A DNA stretch of 36,955 bases from Bacteroidota bacterium. GTDB lineage: Bacteria; Bacteroidota; Bacteroidia; Bacteroidales; Prolixibacteraceae. The number at the start of each line of letters is the position of its first letter. Within the stretch, counting starts at the first letter, position 1. Below, in pieces: positions 15,967-23,771 of the stretch. The stretch spans positions 1-36,955 of the forward strand of contig JAHEYT010000065.1 of the NCBI GenBank assembly GCA_023251455.1, given 5' to 3'. The position numbers and the translations under genes were made by a program. Under the pieces are notes generated by a model. The model made no database searches. It saw nothing but the letters and a program-made list of their open reading frames with translations, and was not told where the DNA came from.

Positions 15967-17160
15967 TTACATAAACCTCATAACGATTCCGTTAGGCTTT
16001 TTCCCTACCGTAATCTTCATTGTTTCTTTAAGGTTTGCAATGTCAACAACCGATACGGTTCCCTCATTTTGGTTGGTAACATACCCGGTTTTGCCGTCTT
16101 TGCTAAAAGCAATGGCATGTGCACCGTTTCCGACTGCAACTTCACCCTTATGAATATAGTCGTCATAACTTTTCCCAATCATATGGATTGCGGCATTGTT
16201 CCTTTCCCACATATGAATCATGCTGCCATTCGGATCGGAAACCCACATCTGGTTCATCATTGTATTACGGGCAGCCATCCCGGGCATAAACCCTAAATCC
16301 AGCGTATCTGTCATCATGTTGGTCATGCCGTCAATCATACTGATACTTTGACCATCTTCGTTATCCACGTACATCATTCCATCCATTCCAGGCCAGGCGC
16401 CTACCGGATTTGCTCCAACTTCAATAGTTTCGAGCACCTTTTTGCTAACAGCATCCACAACTGTTACTGTGTTCGACATACCGTTGGCAACATATGCCTT
16501 TTTACCATCGTCAGAAAAGGTAACTTCGGCTGGCATCTGGCCTACTGAAATTGTACTTAAAAGGGTATATGACACAGCATCGAATACCTTGATCTTACCT
16601 TCAGGCATCATTTGGGCTGTCCACAGTTCTTTACCGTCAGGTGAGAAGATGGCATTGTGTGCCATTTCTTCGAGTGCAATTTCCTTTAATAAATTCCCTG
16701 TGAGAGCATCGATAACCAGAATCCTTCCGGGCATTACAGTGTTGGCAGCGCCACTTGTTGTGCTACCACCATGATGCTGACTGTGGGCATCGGTTGTTCC
16801 TCCGGTAGCGTCCGAAGCCTGCATCATAGCATGACCTTCGCTGAAATCCACACCAGGCGCTGCAACTACTAATTTACTTTTATCAGGCGAAAGGTAAATA
16901 TGATGCGGCCACATGTTATCCATACCCATTCCCATCAGGCCATCACCTGAACTGCTTTGGAGTTTGGTCAGGTCAATGGTATTCTCAACCTTGTTTGTGG
17001 TAATGTTGATTATTGAAATGGTATTACTTTCACCATTGACCACATAAGCCGCATCAAAATTTACCTGGGCGTTGTTCGTTGATGTTTCATCCTTCGAACA
17101 ACCTATAAACATTATAACACCTCCCAATAAGAGGATTATTGATAATTTTATGCTTTTCAT
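15967..17160 (-). CDS. YncE-like beta-propeller lipoprotein with Met/His-rich insertion
   Basis: 397 residues. A lipoprotein signal (GVIMFIGC, lipidated C21) is followed by YVTN-type beta-propeller repeats, seen as AAYVVNGESNTISIINITTN, KAYVANGMSNTVTVVDAVSK and TGYVTNQNEGTVSVVDIANL, about seven blades. Between the early blades is an insertion (about 106-142) with GHAMMQ and DAHSQHHGG, and the preceding loop reads LMGMGMDNMWPHH; both are rich in Met and His and may bind copper. Later loops also contain many Met (PGMDGMMYVDN, MTNMMTD). Propeller proteins of this type bind DNA, peptides or redox partners in the periplasm. A function in copper binding is inferred from composition and from the HMA gene located just upstream (105-base gap). 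Confidence 0.8.
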   Translation of the reverse strand: MKSIKLSIILLLGGVIMFIGCSKDETSTNNAQVNFDAAYVVNGESNTISIINITTNKVENTIDLTKLQSSSGDGLMGMGMDNMWPHHIYLSPDKSKLVVAAPGVDFSEGHAMMQASDATGGTTDAHSQHHGGSTTSGAANTVMPGRILVIDALTGNLLKEIALEEMAHNAIFSPDGKELWTAQMMPEGKIKVFDAVSYTLLSTISVGQMPAEVTFSDDGKKAYVANGMSNTVTVVDAVSKKVLETIEVGANPVGAWPGMDGMMYVDNEDGQSISMIDGMTNMMTDTLDLGFMPGMAARNTMMNQMWVSDPNGSMIHMWERNNAAIHMIGKSYDDYIHKGEVAVGNGAHAIAFSKDGKTGYVTNQNEGTVSVVDIANLKETMKITVGKKPNGIVMRFM

Positions 17161-17276
17161 AATGTAAACTGTTTTTTGTCAATATTGAAAAGATAGCCAC
17201 GGTTAACACATAACCACAGAAGGGATTTAGAGCAACCATGGCTATTCAAACCCATGAAAAAAAGAGAACCCAAAAA

Positions 17277-17672
17277 CTATTTTTTTCTTTCGTACTTGCA
17301 GCAAGCGTTGAGCTTTGCATACACCTTATCGTCGGCTTTATATTTTTCGGTGTCATACCCAACAGCGGCAATTTTCTTTTGGATATCGTCGCTTTTAACT
17401 TTTGAAGGATCGTACACGAGGGTGAGTAATTTGGTGGTTTTATCCCAGTTCGCTTTGCTTACGCCATCAACCTTTGAGGCTTTTTCAATGGTAACCTGAC
17501 AGGTTTCGCATTCACCCCAAACTTTTATGGTTTCAGTTTTTGTGGAGGCCATATCCATTTTTGAGTTGGTCTTGGACATGTCCATCTTTGAATGATCGTG
17601 CATTTGGGCATAAGAGTTTGAGCCCAGAACTACTGCCAATAAGGCAATTATAATGATTTTCACAGTTTTCAT
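17277..17672 (-). CDS. Secreted HMA domain protein with His/Met-rich N-terminus
   Basis: 131 residues. The signal peptide (about 1-22, ending NSYAQ) is followed by MHDHSKMDMSKTNSKMDMAS, a Met/His segment like the copper-binding N-termini of CusB or CopB proteins. The HMA loop is WGECETCQVTIE with C55 and C58, and the shared tail GYDTEKYKADD...LNACCKYERKK carries C124 and C125. It is the fourth member, counting the CusB fusion, of the HMA-plus-CC-tail family in the window, and the most divergent at the loop (Thr in place of Met between the two Cys). Probably a periplasmic copper chaperone; it is the first gene of the minus-strand block that ends near 2886, although longer gaps suggest more than one transcript. 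Confidence 0.85.
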   Translation of the reverse strand: MKTVKIIIIALLAVVLGSNSYAQMHDHSKMDMSKTNSKMDMASTKTETIKVWGECETCQVTIEKASKVDGVSKANWDKTTKLLTLVYDPSKVKSDDIQKKIAAVGYDTEKYKADDKVYAKLNACCKYERKK

Positions 17673-17815
17673 TTTGTTTGAATTTGATGTTAATATAATG
17701 TATTGGAAAAAGTATTAAGTATCAAGATGCAATCATCAGGATACAAAACAATAAACATCCTCCAGCAAAAGAGATTGAATAATCTTAATAACTGAAAAAT
17801 GGTGTTACATAAACA

Positions 17816-18238
17816 TCAAATACGGAAAACACAGATTTTGGGCAAGCTTACAGCGCTCGCAAGTAAAGATTCAGGCGGAGCGGTATTTGCGTTAATCTGA
17901 AATAAAGAAGTAAGCGAATGAAATGATATGTTTTCAGGCAGAGTAAAAACCTGCAAAACGGATTTTTCAATTGTTTTGAATTCGAAAAACGAAGGAGAAT
18001 AATTGTGATCCACCTCGTAAACAGAAATCGTATTGTTGCAGCAGTGTTTGTCAAGATGACTGCCTGGCTTTGTGCATTCATCAGTTGTTTTGTTTTCCAT
18101 ACCGCATGAAGCAACGCCACCCCAAACGGAGACCTTAGAAGCTGCTAGTTCTCCACCGCAATAATGCGAAGATACGGTGAGTTGTGTCCCCGAAATCAGG
18201 ATGAGCAAAGCGAATAATATGGAAAAAACTCTTTTCAT
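17816..18238 (-). CDS. HYC_CC_PP-type small secreted protein
   Basis: 140 residues with a signal peptide (about 1-23). Three marks match the Bacteroidota family named for them: HYC just after the signal (H25, Y26, C27, then GGEL), CC after a Cys-rich segment (C45, C55, C66, C67 in HLDKHCCNNT), and PP near the end (P121, P122 in NTAPPES). These proteins are commonly encoded next to metal resistance genes and TonB receptors. Their role is not established; the many Cys and His suggest metal binding in the periplasm. A promoter-like TAnnTTTG element lies about 40 bases upstream, so this gene may be expressed on its own. A related but more diverged protein is encoded at 29125-29595. Confidence 0.7.
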   Translation of the reverse strand: MKRVFSILFALLILISGTQLTVSSHYCGGELAASKVSVWGGVASCGMENKTTDECTKPGSHLDKHCCNNTISVYEVDHNYSPSFFEFKTIEKSVLQVFTLPENISFHSLTSLFQINANTAPPESLLASAVSLPKICVFRI

Positions 18239-18275
18239 TTGGTTATATCAACGCAAATAACTGAAAAATGTTATC

Positions 18276-18283
18276 CAAAGGTA
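18276..18283 (-). promoter_or_regulatory. Candidate -7 element for the HYC_CC_PP gene
   Basis: The minus strand reads TACCTTTG, matching the Bacteroidota -7 consensus TAnnTTTG, 38 bases ahead of the start at 18238. The -33 element is not convincing, so this is a weak call. Confidence 0.35.
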
Positions 18284-18343
18284 TAATTATTTTAATTTGT
18301 TGAATCACCTTCCCTTTGGGATTATGAAACATTAACAAATGAG

Positions 18344-19390
18344 TTACTCTAAATCATGCCCGTGTCGGTGATGCAAATCAGGATCATGAGGATGTTCGTG
18401 CTTGATAGGGTCATGAGTATGCAGGTGCGAATGCCATTTGCGGCTCGGAACGGTTTCGCCCTCGTGCGAATGGTTATGATGTCCGTCAGAATGTTGATGG
18501 TAGTGGATATGTTCCATGACCACATGGGTATGCTGATGTTTATGAGAAAACAGATTGGTAACGATAACAGCCAGAGCCAACAGAAAAATCGAAATGAGGT
18601 GAACCCATTGGAAGGGTTCATGAACAAATAAATAAGATAAAAGCACACCCCATATTGGCGCGGTTGAAAATAAGATCTGGCTCCGGGTTGCCCCAATATT
18701 TTGCGCTGAAGTTACATAAAGCACAATACTGAATCCATAAGCAAAAATTCCAACAATGATTGCCGGAACTATATTTCCAAATATCATAGACTGGCTTGCA
18801 ATTAGGCATCCGATCACTAAATTAACCGAACCGGCCACAATTCCTTTTACGAAAGTAACCGTTTGAGGCGAAGCCCCGTCAGTCAAGGCTGTCAGGTGGT
18901 TATCCACACCCCAGCAAATACAGGCCGCTGTTATCAGTAATCCTGAAATGATGCCGCTTGTGCCTTCGCCAAATGATACTACAATTCCGGCTAAAATGGT
19001 TAACAGAACGCCAATCCATGTATTCCGGTCGAGGGCATCTTTAAAAACTAAAACACCTAAAATGGCAGTTGCCACCAGTTCCATATTTAGCCAGATTGAA
19101 ACCGAAGCAGCGTTAGCTGTTTTTAAACCAGCCAATAGGAGCAAAGGCCCTGCGAAACCTCCAAAGAAAATAATCCCGGCAGTTTTTGCCCGGCTGCCCG
19201 GTTGAAAAAGCAATTTCAGGTTACTGTTTTTCCTGAAAATATAGGGTAGCATCGCCAATGCTGCGCCCAAATAAAGTAAGCCAGCCAGTTGGAAAGAGTT
19301 TAACCCGTTCAAAAGTAGCTTACTAAACGGAGTAGCCACGCCAAAAAGAAACCCGGAAAGAATACCTGTTATAATAGCAAACCGCTTCAT
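18344..19390 (-). CDS. DMT-superfamily (EamA) transporter with His-rich C-terminal tail
   Basis: 348 residues. Residues 1-282 form a ten-helix EamA-type transporter with two repeats of five helices (first repeat LSGFLFGVATPFSKLLL; second GIISGLLITAACICWGVDNH). Members move metabolites or amino acids across the inner membrane. The last 66 residues (283-348) contain 23 His, mostly as HxH and HHxH groups with Asp and Glu (HKHQHTH, HIHYHQH, HHNHSHE, HSHLHTHD, HHRHGHD). A tail like this is not part of the usual fold and resembles the His-rich regions of zinc, nickel or cobalt transporters. It suggests that metal binding regulates, or is part of, transport. The gene is isolated between a hairpin (19438-19475) and the HYC_CC_PP gene. 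Confidence 0.85.
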   Translation of the reverse strand: MKRFAIITGILSGFLFGVATPFSKLLLNGLNSFQLAGLLYLGAALAMLPYIFRKNSNLKLLFQPGSRAKTAGIIFFGGFAGPLLLLAGLKTANAASVSIWLNMELVATAILGVLVFKDALDRNTWIGVLLTILAGIVVSFGEGTSGIISGLLITAACICWGVDNHLTALTDGASPQTVTFVKGIVAGSVNLVIGCLIASQSMIFGNIVPAIIVGIFAYGFSIVLYVTSAQNIGATRSQILFSTAPIWGVLLSYLFVHEPFQWVHLISIFLLALAVIVTNLFSHKHQHTHVVMEHIHYHQHSDGHHNHSHEGETVPSRKWHSHLHTHDPIKHEHPHDPDLHHRHGHDLE

Positions 19391-19437
19391 ACAAGAGTTT
19401 TATCCAAAGTTGCGTAAATTCTTGAACTTTATTGAAG

Positions 19438-19475
19438 TTGGGCTTGCCGAAGTTGAATTCTTCCGGCAAGCCCAA
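19438..19475 (-). terminator. Hairpin after the second RND operon
   Basis: TTGGGCTTGCCG (19438-19449) and its exact reverse complement (19464-19475) flank a 14-base loop that can pair further. It lies 12 bases past the stop of the TolC-like gene and ahead of the EamA gene. No T-run follows, as often seen in this phylum. Confidence 0.65.
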
Positions 19476-19486
19476 TATTCAATTTC

Positions 19487-20662
19487 CTACCATTCGTATT
19501 GCTTCAGATAAACCATTTCGAGGTAATAATCTTTTGCGGAAACAAGGTATCGGTCGTAAGTTTCGTACCATGACGATAATTCGCGGTAATATTCAAGCAC
19601 CGAAATATTGCCGGAACTCAAGGATTTCTTCAATAAGTCCTGGCTTTGGATGCTTTCAGCAATTTTTTGGTAACCGTCAAAGTTGTTTCTTAACGAAACG
19701 GCTACCTGATATTTGGCGGCAATGTTCGATTTCAATTGCTGACTGTATGCAAAAGCGCTGCTTTCGGTTGCCTGTTGTTGCGACTGTGCATATTTTACCG
19801 TGTTTTTGTTTTGCCACAACGGAATGCTGATGCCAGCCTGAACGCCCCGGTACGAACCATCAATAATGGTTTCCTGACCGTACCCGGCCTTGAATTGTGG
19901 CAACCAAAGCGATTGCTGCAATTTTACATTATTGCCAGCTATTTGTCGTTCGTAACCCATCGCTTTTAACACGGGATCGTTCTGAATAGCTTTCGACAGG
20001 ATTGAATCGACAGGTAACAATTGCCAGATTGGATATTCAGGATTTGTAAGAGTAAATGCCCTTCCTCCGTTCATGGCTGCTAAAATCTGCATTTTCTCTG
20101 TGCGCCGTGCTTCGTTCAAACTTAGCTCATTGGCCCAGCGCGAGGCTTCAATGCGTACTTTGTTAATTTCCATCTGGTTGGCATCGCCCGACTGCAAACG
20201 TTTTTCAAACAATGATTTCACATTTTCGGCATCGGCAGCCCGTTTCTTCAATTCAACGGCGTATTTGTCGAGGTAAACCAGTTCTATATACTGTGAAGCT
20301 GCATCAGTCAAAATAGTTCGGGTATTGAAGCGGTGTAATTCTCCTGATTTTTCGCCCGATAGTTTCGCCCCGGCCTTTTTACGTGAATAAACAGTTGGAA
20401 AATAGAATGATTGAGAAACACTTAAAGTAGATTTATTTCCGATAACATCATTGTTTCCGGGGAAATAGCCGTATTCAACCTGCGGATCGACAGGCGTTAA
20501 TCCTGTGCGGGTAAATGCAATTTCTGCATCACGGTTCTGGGACGAAGCCTTTATTTGCAGATTGTTGGCTGCAACACTGTCTAAAACAGTTTGCAACGAA
20601 ACCTGCGCATTGGCACATTGTGCCAGGATTGCAAAAAGTATAATGATTGTTATGCGTTTCAT
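19487..20662 (-). CDS. TolC-family outer-membrane efflux protein of the second RND system
   Basis: 391 residues with a signal peptide (about 1-19, ending CANAQ). The body has OEP-type helices, for example VAANNLQIKASSQNRDAEIA and LQSGDANQMEINKVRIEAS, the usual turn at the periplasmic tip with no insertion, unlike the TolC-like protein of the first system. It is somewhat short for TolC family members (about 420-480). It overlaps the permease gene by 4 bases (ATGA at 20659-20662), indicating coupled translation, and is the last gene of the adaptor-permease-channel operon, followed by a hairpin. Confidence 0.88.
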   Translation of the reverse strand: MKRITIIILFAILAQCANAQVSLQTVLDSVAANNLQIKASSQNRDAEIAFTRTGLTPVDPQVEYGYFPGNNDVIGNKSTLSVSQSFYFPTVYSRKKAGAKLSGEKSGELHRFNTRTILTDAASQYIELVYLDKYAVELKKRAADAENVKSLFEKRLQSGDANQMEINKVRIEASRWANELSLNEARRTEKMQILAAMNGGRAFTLTNPEYPIWQLLPVDSILSKAIQNDPVLKAMGYERQIAGNNVKLQQSLWLPQFKAGYGQETIIDGSYRGVQAGISIPLWQNKNTVKYAQSQQQATESSAFAYSQQLKSNIAAKYQVAVSLRNNFDGYQKIAESIQSQDLLKKSLSSGNISVLEYYRELSSWYETYDRYLVSAKDYYLEMVYLKQYEW

Positions 20663-23600
20663 ACTTTTTTTGTTTTAATGATTCCACGACTATTTAAAAT
20701 ACTGTAAACAATTGGCACAATGTAAATATTCAGCAAGGTTGAAGTTAACAACCCGCCTAAAATCACTTTTGCCATTGGGCTTTGTATCTCGTTGCCCGCC
20801 AAATCGCCTTTAAATGCCATTGGTATTAAGGCTAAAGCTGCCGTCAGTGCGGTCATTAATATGGCATTCAACCTGTCCGACGATCCTTTGGTAACTGTTT
20901 CGATGAGCGAAATACCATGGTTTTGCAATTTCTGGTAATTCGAAATCAACAATATTCCGTTTCGGGTTGCAAGACCAAAAAGCGTGATGAAGCCGATGAT
21001 GGCCGGAATGCTCAAAATGCCCGATGTGACCCAGATGGAAAATACCCCACCAATCAATGCAAGCGGCAGATTGAGCAAAATGATGCCAGCCAGTTTGAAA
21101 TTTTTAAACTCCTGAAACAGCAAAAGGAAGATGATGATGATGGCAATAATCGAGGTCAGCATAAGCGTTTGCGATGCTTTTGCTTCGCTTTCGAATTGTC
21201 CGCCATATTCGATCCGATAACCTTCTGGTAAGCTAATATTCTCGTTGATATTTTTTTGAATGTCCTGAACAACGCTCCGTAAATCGCGTTCGGCAACATT
21301 GGCCGAGATCACAATTTTCCGCTGCACATTCTCTCTGCTAATCGAACTTGGCCCCGAAACCGATACGATATCGGCAACCTGTTCCAGCGGAACTTTTTTG
21401 CCGTCGCGCGTATCGATCAATGCCGAACGAATGCCTTCAATCGATTCGGTGTAGTCCTTGTTCAGGCGCAATACCAGGTTAAAGCTACGCTGACCTTCAT
21501 AAATGTCGGCAAGTTTTTCGCCACCAAACGAAATATCGACAAACTCGTTGAACTGCGCGATTGTAATTCCGTATTGTGCCAGCATATCGCGGTTGGCGCG
21601 AATCTGAATCTGTGGGATCTCAACCTGCTGGTCCACATTCACGTCAACCAAACCTTCAATATCCACAATCGAACTTTTAACCTGATTACCAATGGAAAAC
21701 ATCTTGTTCAGGTCTGTCCCGAAAAGCTTGATGGCAATGTTTGCCCGCGTTCCCGAAAGCATGTGGTCGATCCGGTGCCCCAGGGGCTGACCGACGGTGT
21801 AGGCAATTCCCGGAATCCGGGCTAAAGTAGCCCGCACATCGGCCATGAATTCTTGCTGGCTGCGTTCTTTAAGCCTGAAATTTACATCAACTTCGGCGCT
21901 GTTGGTTGTTTGCGAATGTTCGTCGAGTTCGCCACGACCAGTCCGTCGGGCCGTACTCGATATTTCAGGGATCGCCAGCAATTCTGTTTCAACCAGATTA
22001 CCCAAACGGTTGCTTTCTTCGAGCGAAGCGCCCGGTTTTGTGACCACCGAGAGTGTCAGCGCACCTTCGTTAAACTCGGGCAGGAAGCTCCGTCCAAAGG
22101 TTGAAAAAGCGAAAAGTGCTACCACAAACATTCCAAGTGTTGAAAAGATAACCGATTTTTTGTGCCGTAAACTCCAGGTAAGCGATTGCTCGTAATAATA
22201 GGTGAGTTTGCGCACCAGCCATTTTTCTTTCTCGTTTTTTGCCAGGTACTTTTCGTTTGAAAGTAACATTTTCGACAACAACGGAGTTAAGGTCATTGCT
22301 ACTACCAGCGACACGAACAAGGATACAACGAATGCAATTCCAAGCGGTTGCAACATCCTGCCTTCCATTCCTGAAAGGAAAAACAAAGGCAAAAAAGCCA
22401 CCATGATGATGAGCGTTGCGTTAAGAATGGAAGCCCTTATTTCTTTTGAAGCTTCGAAAACCACCGTGAACGATGATTGCCGTTCATGTTCGGGTTTCAT
22501 CCGGTTCTGCCGGAGCCGTTTATACACATTTTCGACATCAATAATGGCGTCGTCAACCAGCGAACCGATGGCGATGGCCATACCTCCCAAACTCATGGTA
22601 TTGATGGTCATTCCTAACATCTTCATTACTAAAATAGCCCCCAGCAACGAAATTGGGATGGCCAGCAATGAGATAATTGTTGTTCGGAAACTGCCCAAAA
22701 AAACAAACAAAACGATGATGACGAAAATACCGCCTTCGATTAAGGCGTTTTGCACATTGTTGACCGATGTTTCGATAAAATCGGCCTGACGAAAAATTTT
22801 GGTATCCAGTTTCACGTCTTTCGGCAAGGTCTTTTGCAGTACCGCAAGGTTTTCTTCTATCCGTTGCGTAACCGCCAAAGTGTTGGCATTGGGCTGTTTC
22901 GATATGGAAATGATGATGGCGGGCTTTGCATTTCCGGAGGCATAACCCATTTTGGGTGCGCTTCCAATAATCACTTCGGCTACATCATTAATTCTGACTG
23001 GTTTGTCGTTATTCGATTTGATGTATGAATTGCCCAGCACATCGATATCCGAAGAGCGGGCAATGCCCCGCACCACATATTCGTTGCCGAATTGCCGGAC
23101 CACGCCGCCGGTCGAATTTTGACTAATCCCTTTGCAAACGTCAGCCAATTCGGTCATCGACACCTGGTAGTATTTCATTTTCTGCGGGTTGGCCAACACC
23201 TGGTATTGCTTGTAGTCGCCTCCAATAATGGTAACCTGCGAAACGCCCCCGGTAGCCAGAATGAGCGGTTTTACGTTCCATTCGGCCATGGTGCGCAAGT
23301 CCATCATACTGGTGCTGTCGGCCTGCATCCCGATGAAGAAAATTTCGCCCATCACGCTCGATTGTGGAGCCAGGGCGGGTTGCCCAACGCCCAAAGGCAT
23401 TCGCGATGAAACGCTGATCAGCTTTTCGCTGACGATTTGCCGGGCTTTAAAAATGTCGGTTCCCCAGTCAAATTCGACCCACACAAACGAAAAGCCCTGC
23501 GATGATGCCGAGCGTACCCTGCGGACATCGGTAGCGCCATTCACCGAGGTTTCAATGGGAAAGGTAACCAACCGTTCAACTTCTTCCGAAGCCATTCCGT

Positions 23601-23760
23601 GGGCATCGGTCATTACTACAACCGTAGGGGCTGTGAGATCAGGAAATACATCCACATCCATATTTGAGGCAGTTCTCGTCCCGAAAACCACCAATATCAC
23701 TGAACTAAGCAAAATGAGGTACTTGTTGTTCAGCGAAAATTTAATAATATTATTCAGCAT
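20659..23760 (-). CDS. CusA/CzcA-family heavy-metal efflux RND permease (second system)
   Basis: 1033 residues, the normal length of HME-RND pumps. Inner-membrane proton-driven exporter with an N-terminal helix (about 15-33), a large periplasmic loop, TM2-6 starting near 340, a second loop, and TM8-12 at the end. TM4 reads GGMAIAIGSLVDDAIIDVEN, with D403 and the A-x-G-x3-D-x-A pattern rather than the DFG...DGA of classical CzcA. This places it nearer the CusA-like or unassigned subgroup than the cobalt-zinc-cadmium pumps, so the metal is uncertain; the Met-rich motifs of the first pump are fewer here. It follows the adaptor gene by 11 bases and overlaps the TolC-like gene by 4. Confidence 0.9.
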   Translation of the reverse strand: MLNNIIKFSLNNKYLILLSSVILVVFGTRTASNMDVDVFPDLTAPTVVVMTDAHGMASEEVERLVTFPIETSVNGATDVRRVRSASSQGFSFVWVEFDWGTDIFKARQIVSEKLISVSSRMPLGVGQPALAPQSSVMGEIFFIGMQADSTSMMDLRTMAEWNVKPLILATGGVSQVTIIGGDYKQYQVLANPQKMKYYQVSMTELADVCKGISQNSTGGVVRQFGNEYVVRGIARSSDIDVLGNSYIKSNNDKPVRINDVAEVIIGSAPKMGYASGNAKPAIIISISKQPNANTLAVTQRIEENLAVLQKTLPKDVKLDTKIFRQADFIETSVNNVQNALIEGGIFVIIVLFVFLGSFRTTIISLLAIPISLLGAILVMKMLGMTINTMSLGGMAIAIGSLVDDAIIDVENVYKRLRQNRMKPEHERQSSFTVVFEASKEIRASILNATLIIMVAFLPLFFLSGMEGRMLQPLGIAFVVSLFVSLVVAMTLTPLLSKMLLSNEKYLAKNEKEKWLVRKLTYYYEQSLTWSLRHKKSVIFSTLGMFVVALFAFSTFGRSFLPEFNEGALTLSVVTKPGASLEESNRLGNLVETELLAIPEISSTARRTGRGELDEHSQTTNSAEVDVNFRLKERSQQEFMADVRATLARIPGIAYTVGQPLGHRIDHMLSGTRANIAIKLFGTDLNKMFSIGNQVKSSIVDIEGLVDVNVDQQVEIPQIQIRANRDMLAQYGITIAQFNEFVDISFGGEKLADIYEGQRSFNLVLRLNKDYTESIEGIRSALIDTRDGKKVPLEQVADIVSVSGPSSISRENVQRKIVISANVAERDLRSVVQDIQKNINENISLPEGYRIEYGGQFESEAKASQTLMLTSIIAIIIIFLLLFQEFKNFKLAGIILLNLPLALIGGVFSIWVTSGILSIPAIIGFITLFGLATRNGILLISNYQKLQNHGISLIETVTKGSSDRLNAILMTALTAALALIPMAFKGDLAGNEIQSPMAKVILGGLLTSTLLNIYIVPIVYSILNSRGIIKTKKV

Positions 23761-23771
23761 GGTTGCGGCGA

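Noticed and set aside
17848..18120. Alternative minus-strand frame of 90 residues within the HYC_CC_PP gene
   Set aside because: It overlaps the better frame, which has a signal peptide and all three family motifs.
22202..22789. Plus-strand frame of 195 residues opposite the second RND permease
   Set aside because: Antisense to a well-supported gene; its length follows from the codon bias of the real frame.
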